64,000 bases of DNA, taken from Thalassotalea_F euphylliae (GTDB lineage: Bacteria > Pseudomonadota > Gammaproteobacteria > Enterobacterales > Alteromonadaceae). The first letter of the stretch is position 1. The number at the start of each line of letters is the position of its first letter. Below, one piece after another: positions 17,829 through 26,552 of the stretch. The notes beneath the pieces were generated by a model, which saw nothing but the letters and a program-made list of their open reading frames with translations, searched no databases and was not told the DNA's origin. The position numbers and the translations under genes are program-made. The stretch lies in contig NZ_JBHUIB010000012.1 in the NCBI RefSeq assembly GCF_042682785.1, positions 124,001 to 188,000 on the forward strand, read 5' to 3'.

Positions 17829-19565
17829 ATGGCTGGCGGCGATATCTTTATCACCTTACTTACCTGTATATTCTTTATGGGCGTGGTGGCTTGGATTTCT
17901 TACCAGAAAACCAAGGGCGTTGTTGAATCAAAAGACGGCTATTTTCTAGCAGGCCGAGGCCTAACAGGTACATTTATCGCGGGCTCTATGCTGTTGACTA
18001 ACTTGTCTGCGGAGCAGCTTATTGGTTTAAACGGCTCTGCATTTGGCTATAACTTAAGCGCTATGGCGTGGGAAGTTACCGCTGGCATTGCAACCATTTT
18101 GATGGCTTTGGTTTTTTTACCTCGCTATTTATCGGGTGCATTTACCACATTGCCTGAGTTTTTAAAGCAACGGTTTGATGATGACGTTCGTCGGATGACC
18201 GTTGTTCTTTTTATGGTGGGTTATGGCTTAATCACCATTCCGTCGGTGCTCTACTCCGGTTCTGTCGCGGTATTAAAGCTATTCGATATCCCGACACTAC
18301 TTAACCTCAGTTATGAAATGTCGCTCATTATCACCATTGTTATGGTTGGCAGTATTGGTGCGGTATATGCTATTTTTGGCGGCCTTAAGGCGGTAGCTGT
18401 GTCGGACACCATCAATGGTGTAGGTTTGTTGATTATAGGTATTCTAGTACCGGTACTGGGTTTTATCATGCTAGGTAATGGCAGCTTTTTGACCGGTGTC
18501 GAGCAAGTATTAACAACGCATACTGACAAGCTAAATGCCATTGGTAAACCATCAGATCCTGTGCCGTTTGGTACCATATTCACCGGTATGATTTTCGCCA
18601 ATCTATTTTATTGGTGTACTAACCAGTACGTGATTCAGCGCACACTGGGTGCTAAAAATTTAGCTGAAGGGCAAAAAGGTGTGTTGCTGTCAGGTTACTT
18701 CAAGCTTCTTGTTCCATTCTTAATGATGATTCCTGGTGTTATTGCCTTCCATTTGTATCAAACCGCTGAGCTAGAAACGATTGATATGGCATATCCTCGA
18801 CTAGTGAAAGACGTGTTACCTATTTCATTGGCGGGTTTCTTTTTAGCGGTATTACTGGGCACTGTGTTTAGTTCTTTTAATTCGCTTTTGAACAGTGCCG
18901 CCACGCTGTTTTGTCTAGACGTTTATGCGCCGCTAAAAAAAGAAAAGGTGAGTGACGCTCAGCTGATTAAAGTGGCGAAAATAGCCAGTGTGATTATTGC
19001 TTTGTTCTCTTTCATTGTTGCACCGTTATTGATGTTTGCACCAGAAGGGTTGTGGCAAATTATTCGTGTATTCACAGGTTTCTATAACATTCCTGTTATT
19101 GCCATTGTGGTTATTGGCTTGTTCACTAAACGTGTCCCAGCAATAGCGGCAAAAATCGTGATTGTTTTCCACGTACTTGCCTATGCACTGCTTAAATTCA
19201 TTCTTGATGTTGATATTAACTTTATCCACATCTACGCCATTCTATTCGTTGTAGAGGTGGGTATTATGCTTGCCGTAGGACATTGGTGGCCGACTGAAGA
19301 ATTACAACTCTACCATCATCAGAAAAAAGTCGATTTAGTGCCTTGGCGCTACGCGCATCCGGTGGCGTTAACGTTAGTGTCTTTCATCATCATTAGTTAT
19401 TTATTCTTCTCGCCACTAGGTGTGGTTTCGGCAAGCTGGCAAATATTTGGTGTTAGCGCGACTGTGGTCATGATTGTCAATGTCATTTTATGCAAGCTAA
19501 CGATTAAACGCTGGCAAGCACGTTATCAAAACCCAGTAAAAGTGCAGGTGGTTAATGCTGGATAG
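17829..19565 (+). CDS. sodium/solute symporter (SSS/SLC5), sugar type
   Basis: A 578-residue inner-membrane protein with about 14 hydrophobic segments. The motif 'NLSAEQLIGLNGSAFGY' matches the sugar/Na+ site region of Vibrio vSGLT, where the Glu-Gln pair contacts the sugar, and 'FLKQRFDDD' and 'GGLKAVAVSDTING' are further SLC5 hallmarks. It follows the GH31 gene by five bases under operator site 3, so it is probably the inner-membrane importer of the glycoside the cytoplasmic GH31 enzyme cleaves. Sulfonate or glycoside specificity cannot be deduced. Confidence 0.88.
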   Translation: MAGGDIFITLLTCIFFMGVVAWISYQKTKGVVESKDGYFLAGRGLTGTFIAGSMLLTNLSAEQLIGLNGSAFGYNLSAMAWEVTAGIATILMALVFLPRYLSGAFTTLPEFLKQRFDDDVRRMTVVLFMVGYGLITIPSVLYSGSVAVLKLFDIPTLLNLSYEMSLIITIVMVGSIGAVYAIFGGLKAVAVSDTINGVGLLIIGILVPVLGFIMLGNGSFLTGVEQVLTTHTDKLNAIGKPSDPVPFGTIFTGMIFANLFYWCTNQYVIQRTLGAKNLAEGQKGVLLSGYFKLLVPFLMMIPGVIAFHLYQTAELETIDMAYPRLVKDVLPISLAGFFLAVLLGTVFSSFNSLLNSAATLFCLDVYAPLKKEKVSDAQLIKVAKIASVIIALFSFIVAPLLMFAPEGLWQIIRVFTGFYNIPVIAIVVIGLFTKRVPAIAAKIVIVFHVLAYALLKFILDVDINFIHIYAILFVVEVGIMLAVGHWWPTEELQLYHHQKKVDLVPWRYAHPVALTLVSFIIISYLFFSPLGVVSASWQIFGVSATVVMIVNVILCKLTIKRWQARYQNPVKVQVVNAG

Positions 19566-19729
19566 CGTCTTTAGTGGGGCAATTTGATGTGCCAGTTTAT
19601 GAATGAATCTGGTCTTAATGGTATGAATAACAATAGCTTTGAGTAGTGGCTTTTAACTTATTTGTACAGACGTATTAGCAGAGTGTTACCAGAATAATTT
19701 GATACAAATTTGCACAACACTGATTTAGG

Positions 19730-19741
19730 TCTTATATAAGA
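19730..19741. promoter_or_regulatory. GntR operator site 4 (TonB receptor gene)
   Basis: TCTTATATAAGA, 178 bases upstream of the receptor start, within the 354-base gap 19566-19919. The gap also holds AT-rich sequence that could carry the promoter, but no other feature I can support. I saw no terminator after the symporter gene, so some read-through is possible. Confidence 0.78.
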
Positions 19742-19919
19742 TATATGTTGTAATATAAATATATACTTAGTACAGTGTTGTATAAATAATGCTCACCAAA
19801 TAAGAGCAAACAACAAGCGTCATGGATGCAGTACGCGGCAAACTTCGCCGTAATTCACACGCAACAAATCGCCAAAGAGCGAACTTAAAAAAATAAAAAG
19901 TGTATTGAGGGAGAAGGAA

Positions 19920-22301
19920 ATGAACGCATCAAAGAGCAAGCTATGGCTCGCGGTCACTGCCGCGTTGTCATTTGCAGGCACATCCATTCCAGCGCTTGCC
20001 GCTGACACCGGTGCAGATGAAAGCGACATCGAAAAAATCACGGTGACTTCACAAAAGCGTCAAGAACGATTGTCGGAAATTCCGGTAGCCGTATCTGTAT
20101 TGCGCAGTGACCAAATTGATAACACCTTTGCAGGAGGCTTTGAAGGTCTGCAAACCATGGTGCCATCGGTAAGCTTCAGAAAAGGTACAACTACACGTAA
20201 TTCAGCGATTACCGTACGTGGTATTGGTACTATTTCATTCAGTGTAGCTGCCGAGCCAAGTGTTTCTACTGTGGTCGATGGTGTTGTACTAGGCCGTTCA
20301 GGTCAGGCGTTTACCGACTTATATGATTTAGAACGTGTCGAAGTGCTGCGTGGTCCGCAAGGTACATTATTCGGTAAAAATGCCTCTGCTGGTGTAGTGA
20401 ATATTACAACCAAGCGTCCAACTGGTGAAACCGAAGGTATGGTTGAAGCGACGCTATTGCAAGACAATGAATATCGCGTAAAAGCAAAAGTTCAAGGTGC
20501 AATTACTGACAACGTCAACGCGAGCTTAGTTGCGACAAAGTCAGGCTTCGATGGCAACATCTATAACGTGTACAACAATGAATGGGTAAATGGCTACGAC
20601 AAAGAAGGTTTCCGCGCCATGGTGGACGCTGAATTAAGCCCTAACACCAACATGTTGTTTATCTTCGAAAGTATGAAATCTGATGACGATTGTTGTGCAG
20701 ATATCGAGGGTTTACCTAGCGGTCGCAACCCGGATTCTGAGGCGGCGCCAGACAGTAATGGTATCGTCAACGGTAAAGCTGATTTGGATTTAGACCAACG
20801 CAAGGTTGATCACGACTTTGAATCGCGCACAATTGATGAGCAAACAGCGTTGTCGCTTCAAATTGATCACGACTTTGGTGACTATACCTTTACCTCAATT
20901 ACCGCTTACCGCGAATGGGACAATACCGAATACCGTGAGGGTGACTTTACGTCAATTGCGGGCGATTCGACTGAGCCTGTGTTTGGTGTGCCGTTCCAAT
21001 TACATGATGTAGGCCCACAAAGCTGGGATCAATTCTCACAAGAAGTGCGACTGACATCACCTGTAGGCCAAGCGCTAGAATGGCAAGTTGGCGCATTCTT
21101 CTGGTCACAAGATTCAGAGCGTAACTTTACCCGTGATGCGAGCTGTCAAAATAACAATGGCCAGCTAAACAGTGAAATTGCCTACTACATGGAAAATGAA
21201 CTAGGTGTTGTTGACCCAAGTGAATCTGATGTTGAAAACTTCATTAGCCAAGAAGGCATAACCTGTGGAGCCAATGACATTGTTAGCGCAACTGCCTACA
21301 TGCGTACTGAATTTCATAACTGGGCGGTATTTGGCGACGGCCGTTACCACTTAACCGAAGACTTCCGCTTGTTGTTCGGCGTTCGTTATACCGATGATGA
21401 AGTAGAGTTTGACCACAATCGTTACAGTAACGACCAGTATGGTCGCCGTGGTGTTGGTGTTCGTCCTGCAAGCGAAAACACTAACTTTGATGGCAAAACG
21501 TCTGAAACCAATACCTCAATAAAGCTAGGCGCACAATATGACTTAGACGACATGGGTATGGTTTACGCCACTTATGCTCAAGGTTATAAAGGACCTGGTT
21601 TTAACGTCTTCTACAACATGGCAGAGAAAGACACATTGCCAATTGGTGAGGAAACCTCTGACGCATACGAGCTTGGCTACAAATACGCAGTCGGTAACTT
21701 AATGATTAATGCGGCTATCTTTAAAACAGAAATTGAAGGGTTCCAAGCGAATAACTTTGATAACTCGTCGGGTGTCACGATTACGCGTTTGACTAATGCT
21801 GGTGACGTAAGTACTCAAGGTATTGAGTTAGATTTCTTGTGGCAAGCAACAGAGAACTTAACCCTTTCTGGTGGTGTGGCAAGCGTTGAAGCTGAAATTG
21901 ATGAGTTCTTTTGTCCAGATGGTGCAGCCTGTACGGACCGTTCAGGTTTAGATGTACCTTTCTCACCTGATCTTAAGTACAACTTGACTGCCGATTATGT
22001 GATGGAAATGGACAATATGGATATCTTGTTCAATGCCTCATATGTCTATACTGACGAGCAATACGGTACATTGCCGAATAACAATGGTGAGTTCAATCCT
22101 GCGCACTTGTTGCCCGATTATGAGCTGCTTAATGCCAGTGTCGCGTTCTCATTCGATGACGATGCATATCGCGTGACATTAATCGGTAAAAACTTAACAG
22201 ACGAAAGCTTCTTCACAACTTACAGTGGTGATAACTTCCGTTACCAAGTGCCAAGAGATGCTGATCGTGTGTTCGGTGTTCAATTTAGAGCTAACTTCTA
22301 A
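19920..22301 (+). CDS. TonB-dependent outer-membrane receptor
   Basis: A 793-residue receptor. A signal peptide ends near 'PALAAD', followed by a TonB-box-like 'IEKITVTSQKR', a plug domain with 'LERVEVLRGPQGTLFGKNA', and a C-terminal barrel ending in aromatic Phe ('VFGVQFRANF'). The start is ATG 19920, preceded by GGAGAAGG; a TTG five codons earlier lacks this. Together with operator site 4 it is probably the outer-membrane porter for the glycoside used by the neighbouring genes. Its last ~40 residues have a decayed copy at 23550-23656. Confidence 0.93.
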   Translation: MNASKSKLWLAVTAALSFAGTSIPALAADTGADESDIEKITVTSQKRQERLSEIPVAVSVLRSDQIDNTFAGGFEGLQTMVPSVSFRKGTTTRNSAITVRGIGTISFSVAAEPSVSTVVDGVVLGRSGQAFTDLYDLERVEVLRGPQGTLFGKNASAGVVNITTKRPTGETEGMVEATLLQDNEYRVKAKVQGAITDNVNASLVATKSGFDGNIYNVYNNEWVNGYDKEGFRAMVDAELSPNTNMLFIFESMKSDDDCCADIEGLPSGRNPDSEAAPDSNGIVNGKADLDLDQRKVDHDFESRTIDEQTALSLQIDHDFGDYTFTSITAYREWDNTEYREGDFTSIAGDSTEPVFGVPFQLHDVGPQSWDQFSQEVRLTSPVGQALEWQVGAFFWSQDSERNFTRDASCQNNNGQLNSEIAYYMENELGVVDPSESDVENFISQEGITCGANDIVSATAYMRTEFHNWAVFGDGRYHLTEDFRLLFGVRYTDDEVEFDHNRYSNDQYGRRGVGVRPASENTNFDGKTSETNTSIKLGAQYDLDDMGMVYATYAQGYKGPGFNVFYNMAEKDTLPIGEETSDAYELGYKYAVGNLMINAAIFKTEIEGFQANNFDNSSGVTITRLTNAGDVSTQGIELDFLWQATENLTLSGGVASVEAEIDEFFCPDGAACTDRSGLDVPFSPDLKYNLTADYVMEMDNMDILFNASYVYTDEQYGTLPNNNGEFNPAHLLPDYELLNASVAFSFDDDAYRVTLIGKNLTDESFFTTYSGDNFRYQVPRDADRVFGVQFRANF

Positions 22302-22330
22302 AAAGACTGAAACCACCTGAACTGTCAGAT

Positions 22331-22358
22331 AAAAAAACACCGCCTCGGCGGTGTTTTT
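22331..22358. terminator. bidirectional terminator between receptor and isomerase genes
   Basis: Stem AAAAACACCGCC / GGCGGTGTTTTT with A- and T-runs on both sides, so it can act for the + strand receptor and the convergent - strand gene. A near-copy lies at 23689-23715. Confidence 0.9.
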
Positions 22359-22404
22359 CTTTATCAAATAATGAATACTTGCTGCTTGTTTTCCGTTATT
22401 TAAA

Positions 22405-23250
22405 CTATTTCATACGCGCCCAAATTGGCTGTGTTGTTGCTAATACAAAAAACATGACAGCGATACCACGCTTCTTTTTACTCCAAAGGAACTTGGCTTG
22501 GTTCATCAAAAATTTACGTGATAAGAAAGCCGTAGCGAGTGCTTCAGACTCTTCTATATTAGCTTTGATCAACTCTGGCAGTGTGGAACCCGCCAAAAAC
22601 GCCCTTTCTTGGTTGCTGTTTATCCATCCTTTCGCTATCTCTATCGCTTTGGGGAGAAGTTCTTCTTGCGGTACTACATGCTGAACTATGCCGATGGCTA
22701 ATGCTTCTTCAGCAGTTGGTTTCCAACCTTCGCTGCCGAGCATTCGCTGTGCATTTTCTTCACCCATTAAACGAGGAAAATGAATACTAGAACAGCCTTC
22801 TGGTGTCACACCAAGTGCGGCAAATGGGGTTGAGAAAGTCGCTTCTTTCGCAGCAATAACACCATTACATAATGTTGCAGAGGTCACACTGGCACCAATG
22901 GCTGGACCGTTGATAGCAGCAAGAATAGGTTTGCGGACGTTGAGAAACGCTTCAAACAAGCTCTGGTTATGCTCAACAATCAATCCATGTAGCTTTTTAG
23001 GGTGCATCAATTGAATAGCAGAGCTTAAGTTCACACCGGCCGAGTAATAACGACCTTCACCGGTAAATACTATCGCCTTGATATCATCTAGGCTATTGGC
23101 TAATGAAAGGGCTTTTTTGAATGCTTCCATCATTGGCATTGTCCAGCCATTTAATCGATTAGGTTGAGTCATTTTGATGATAAGCACACTGTCTGTTATT
23201 TCAGTGTCGATATGCGCTGCTAACTCGGCAGATAAATTTAAAGCATTCAC
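22405..23250 (-). CDS. enoyl-CoA hydratase/isomerase, probable delta3,delta2-enoyl-CoA isomerase
   Basis: A 281-residue crotonase-fold protein. The oxyanion-hole segments are 'GRYYSAGVNLSS' and 'GPAIGASVTSATLC'. A glutamate in 'GVTPEGCSS' sits where the PECI/ECI2 isomerases carry their catalytic acid, while the paired hydratase glutamates are not evident. It probably shifts cis/trans-3 double bonds so unsaturated fatty acids can enter beta-oxidation. The start is GTG 23250; the nearby ATG is out of frame. A FadR-type palindrome lies 44 bases upstream, which supports a fatty-acid role. Confidence 0.8.
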   Translation of the reverse strand: MNALNLSAELAAHIDTEITDSVLIIKMTQPNRLNGWTMPMMEAFKKALSLANSLDDIKAIVFTGEGRYYSAGVNLSSAIQLMHPKKLHGLIVEHNQSLFEAFLNVRKPILAAINGPAIGASVTSATLCNGVIAAKEATFSTPFAALGVTPEGCSSIHFPRLMGEENAQRMLGSEGWKPTAEEALAIGIVQHVVPQEELLPKAIEIAKGWINSNQERAFLAGSTLPELIKANIEESEALATAFLSRKFLMNQAKFLWSKKKRGIAVMFFVLATTQPIWARMK

Positions 23251-23293
23251 GGTGAAAGCCTAAGTAAACTATTTTAGATAGTTATAAAACATT

Positions 23294-23306
23294 CTGGTAT
23301 GACCAG
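23294..23306. promoter_or_regulatory. FadR-type operator upstream of the enoyl-CoA isomerase
   Basis: CTGGTATGACCAG is a perfect 13-bp interrupted palindrome (arms CTGGT/ACCAG), close to the E. coli FadR consensus AACTGGTCNGACCAGTT. It lies 44 bases upstream of the GTG start. FadR represses beta-oxidation genes and is released by long-chain acyl-CoA. The rest of the gap up to 23549 shows no further feature. Confidence 0.7.
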
Positions 23307-23549
23307 TAAAGTGCCAACGCACTAGAATGAAAGAAATTAGAAATAAATATATAAAACGAAACTCTGTAAAGCGTTCGCTGTTAATTAAATGATAGTCTGC
23401 TTGGGCCTGCCTTTTATCGGGAGAAAGTTCGCTTTAACGCCCGTATGCTCGTGCTTTATTTGGCAATATCTCGATTAGTTGAAGATTACGCGGACTTGCT
23501 TGTTTTTCAGTACATGAATTTTTTTCAATGTAAAATCATGTAATAGCAC

Positions 23550-23656
23550 TTGACTGTATACAATATCTTCACTAAATATAGAGGTGATAACTTCCGTTAT
23601 CGGGTGCTAAAGACATTTCATGTGTTTTAGGCGCTCAGTTTAGAATGAATGTCTAA
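23550..23656 (+). pseudogene. decayed 3' end of a TonB-dependent receptor gene
   Basis: Read in frame from 23550 this gives LTVYNIFTKYRGDNFRYRV, which aligns without gaps to LTDESFFTTYSGDNFRYQV of the receptor at 19920-22301. After a one-base shift it ends GAQFRMNV-stop, against the receptor's GVQFRANF-stop. Stop codons lie immediately upstream of position 23550, so no intact gene remains. A terminator like the receptor's own follows 33 bases later. It is the remnant of a second, related receptor gene. I could not trace the similarity further 5'. Confidence 0.82.
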
Positions 23657-23688
23657 ACAAAGATAACGGGACTTGATCTGTCCTAACT

Positions 23689-23715
23689 AAAAACACCGCT
23701 CCGGCGGTGTTTTTT
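23689..23715. terminator. bidirectional terminator after the receptor remnant
   Basis: Stem AAAAACACCGC / GCGGTGTTTTT with tetraloop TCCG and flanking A/T runs. It resembles the terminator at 22331-22358, the other member of the apparent duplication, and now probably also ends topB transcription. Confidence 0.9.
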
Positions 23716-23729
23716 ATTTGAACACCATA

Positions 23730-25634
23730 TCAGGCAGCTTTCTTCTTTCGCCTTCGCTTTTTAAATGCTGGCTTTACCGAAGACTTTACGCCACGTAGTG
23801 ACTCGGGTAATTGTTGAGATGCTTGCCCAATAAGGTGATGTAAGGTTTGCTCAAGCGGATGCATAAAGTGATTGTAGCTACTTTGCTTATCGGCAATGTT
23901 ATTGAGCTCTGCTTCCCAGTGTGCGGTCATATCCGGTAAAGAACACTCAAGGGGCAAGGCATTAATTAAGCCTTTGCCAGCGTCAGTTGCATTAATTGCC
24001 TTGCCATTTCGTTGTAAGAAACCACGTTTAAACAGCAGCTCGATAATACTTGCGCGTGTTGCTTCTGTGCCTAAGCCATCTGTTTCTTTGAGAATAGATT
24101 TGAGTGACTTGTCTTGAACAAAGCGTGCAATACCCGTCATCGCCGCCAGTAAGGTTGCATCAGTAAATACTTTGGGAGGCTCTGTCATTTTTTCAAGCAA
24201 ATGACCAGCAATACAATGTAATGCGTCACCTTTTTTGAGCATTGGTAATGTCGGCTTGTCGTCATTATCATTGCGTTTAAACAGTGCTTTCCAGCCAACA
24301 ACGTCTACCTGTTTGTCTGTCGATGCGAAGGTTCCACCGGCAATCTCAACAGTGACTTTACCAGCCTTATATTGGTGGTGGGGATAAAACTGGGCAACAT
24401 ATTGACGTGCGATCAATTGATACACATTTTTCTCAAAGTTATTGAGTGCAATGTTCTGGCAAGGCTTTTCCGTTGGAATAATCGCATGATGCGCACCGAC
24501 TTTTTTATCGTTCCATGCAGCGCTTTTTATCTGGCTATCTGCGTTTTTAGCACCGTTTGCGACGTGCAAATTACTCCTTGCTAGATGGTTTAAAATCGCT
24601 TTACTTTGTTGCCAATGTTCCTTGGGTAAATAGCGACAATCGGAACGAGGGTAGGTAATTAACTTATGCTTCTCGTACAAGCTTTGACAGACATCCAGCA
24701 CTAATTTTGCGTTCATTGAAAATTGCTTGGCAGCGTCAATTTGTAAACTTGAAAGGTTATATGGCAGAGGTGGTGCCTCTTTCTTTGGTGTTTGCTTTAC
24801 ATCAGTTACCAACGCAGGTTGGTTTGAAATCCGACTAACTACATTTTCAGCAAGCTTTTTAACAACAACGCGTCCGTCTTGGTCCATGTAAGGTTGACAG
24901 GCGTCGCTGGGCTGCCAACGTGCAGTAAAGCGTTGGCTGTTTTGTGTGCTTAATTCCGCGTCGACTTGATAAAACGGCTTTGGTTGAAACTCAGCGATTT
25001 CTTTATCACGATTAACGACTAGCCCTAGTACGGGAGTTTGCACACGACCGACTGACAATACGCCTTGATAACCGACCTTGCCACCTTGAATGGTATAGGC
25101 GCGTGTTAAGTTAATGCCATAAAGCCAATCTGCTCGACTGCGTGCCAAAGCAGACACTGACAACGGCATAAAATCTTTATTGGGTTTGAGCGATTTAAGT
25201 GCTTGTTTAACTGCATTGGCATTGAGATCGCCAATTAGTAGCCGTTGAACACATTCTCTTTTGGTTTTTGAAAGCTTTAGGTAGTCGAGTACTTCATCAA
25301 CTAGCAGTTGCCCCTCTCTGTCGGGGTCGCCTGCGTGAATGATGGTATCGGCTTGCTTGACGAGTTTTCGGATAGCGGCAAGTTGGCCTTTTGTCTTAAA
25401 TTTAGGCTTAAGTTGCCATTGTTCTGGGATAATCGGTAGGTGTTCTAGCTGCCACTTCTTGAAGCGCTCGTCATAGGCTTCGGGATCTACCTGCTCTAGG
25501 ATATGCCCGACACACCATGTAACCATGCTACCGTCGCCACATTGAAAATATCCCTGCAGTTTCTTGTGTGGCTTAGGTAGAACATCAACAATAGCACGCG
25601 CAAGGCTGGGCTTTTCGGCAATATAGAGCTTCAT
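23730..25634 (-). CDS. topB: DNA topoisomerase III (TopB)
   Basis: A 634-residue type IA topoisomerase that decatenates DNA through a transient 5'-phosphotyrosine. The TOPRIM start 'MKLYIAEKPSLARAIVDVL' and acidic motif 'HAGDPDREGQLLVDEVL' are present. The catalytic tyrosine is in 'LITYPRSDCRYLP', the same wording as E. coli TopB. The C-terminus ends in a lysine/arginine cluster. ATG 25634 is preferred over GTG 25643 because the E. coli protein begins at the equivalent residue. It is a single gene convergent with the receptor remnant. Confidence 0.95.
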   Translation of the reverse strand: MKLYIAEKPSLARAIVDVLPKPHKKLQGYFQCGDGSMVTWCVGHILEQVDPEAYDERFKKWQLEHLPIIPEQWQLKPKFKTKGQLAAIRKLVKQADTIIHAGDPDREGQLLVDEVLDYLKLSKTKRECVQRLLIGDLNANAVKQALKSLKPNKDFMPLSVSALARSRADWLYGINLTRAYTIQGGKVGYQGVLSVGRVQTPVLGLVVNRDKEIAEFQPKPFYQVDAELSTQNSQRFTARWQPSDACQPYMDQDGRVVVKKLAENVVSRISNQPALVTDVKQTPKKEAPPLPYNLSSLQIDAAKQFSMNAKLVLDVCQSLYEKHKLITYPRSDCRYLPKEHWQQSKAILNHLARSNLHVANGAKNADSQIKSAAWNDKKVGAHHAIIPTEKPCQNIALNNFEKNVYQLIARQYVAQFYPHHQYKAGKVTVEIAGGTFASTDKQVDVVGWKALFKRNDNDDKPTLPMLKKGDALHCIAGHLLEKMTEPPKVFTDATLLAAMTGIARFVQDKSLKSILKETDGLGTEATRASIIELLFKRGFLQRNGKAINATDAGKGLINALPLECSLPDMTAHWEAELNNIADKQSSYNHFMHPLEQTLHHLIGQASQQLPESLRGVKSSVKPAFKKRRRKKKAA

Positions 25635-25749
25635 AGGGAACACGTTTCTTATTACTGTTCAGCAGTCTAGCTATTAACTGTTTAAATATCCAGTATTTGA
25701 TGTGTTCAGCCCATCAGATTTCCTGTGTTGATTCATTTTTCATCGTCTT

Positions 25750-26484
25750 GTGTATAAACTGACATCAATTCCTCAAGGATTATGGTGGCGTTTTAATTTG
25801 GAATTCGCGCTTAATTTGATAAAAAAGGCTATGGTGATATTTATTGTCTCCGCCAGCTTATTGCGTGAGTCAGCAGCGAGCGCTGACACTATATATGTCA
25901 TGGCAATTGACTACCCACCTTTCGTGAGTGAGAGTTCGCCCAATTATGGTTTTACCTATGCTTTGCTTGAAGAACATGCCAAACAACACTTTCAAGTGTC
26001 CATAAAACCCTTGTTTGTCCCGCCTGGCAGGGCACAAGCAATGATTAATGCCGGCGATTGGTGCCTGTCTTTTTACCCGCCAATAGGCAGAGAACAAGAC
26101 GCCGAATTCATTCCTCTGTTAGAGAAAAAGGTTGCTATTAAGCTTCATCGACTCAAACAAGATACGCCGTTTACTTGGCAAACGCTGTCAGAGTTGAGTG
26201 GTAAAAGTGTTGCGGTATTACGAGCCCAAAAAGAAGGGCCGTTAGCTATGAAATATCACCAAGCGAATTTGGACGTTGTGCCCGTTGAGAGTATTAAACA
26301 AGGCTTGGAGATGATGGTAAAAGGGCGGGTAGATTATTGGGCCGCTGCTGACATTGCAGTCGACAGTTTAACGGCAGAGGATAACAACCGAGCCAGTATT
26401 CAGTCTTCCATTCCGGCGCTTCAAACATTTGATGTGGGGGTTTTCTACCATAAAAAATGTCACACCAAACTATTTAAACAATAA
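25750..26484 (+). CDS. periplasmic solute-binding-like protein (SBP_bac_3 type)
   Basis: Up to 244 residues; an N-terminal hydrophobic stretch ('AMVIFIVSASLLRESAASA') looks like a signal peptide. The rest has the layout of a family 3 solute-binding fold: 'IDYPPFVSES', 'YGFTYALLEEHAKQ', 'GDWCLSFYPPIGRE', 'ELSGKSVAVLRAQKEG', 'GLEMMVKGRVDYWAAAD'. No transporter genes adjoin, as with many marine proteins of this type. The start is uncertain: GTG 25750 is the longest option, and an internal start near 25831 would place the signal peptide at the very N-terminus. Confidence 0.65.
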   Translation: MYKLTSIPQGLWWRFNLEFALNLIKKAMVIFIVSASLLRESAASADTIYVMAIDYPPFVSESSPNYGFTYALLEEHAKQHFQVSIKPLFVPPGRAQAMINAGDWCLSFYPPIGREQDAEFIPLLEKKVAIKLHRLKQDTPFTWQTLSELSGKSVAVLRAQKEGPLAMKYHQANLDVVPVESIKQGLEMMVKGRVDYWAAADIAVDSLTAEDNNRASIQSSIPALQTFDVGVFYHKKCHTKLFKQ

Positions 26485-26552
26485 ATTTTATAAAAACTGT
26501 AATAAATTCAGTTCATCACGGACTAGTGTAGTCACTTACCATTCAGTTAGGG

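Noticed and set aside
19741..19790. AT-rich stretch after operator site 4 as a further operator
   Set aside because: It has only loose AT symmetry and no TCTTAT/ATAAGA arms.
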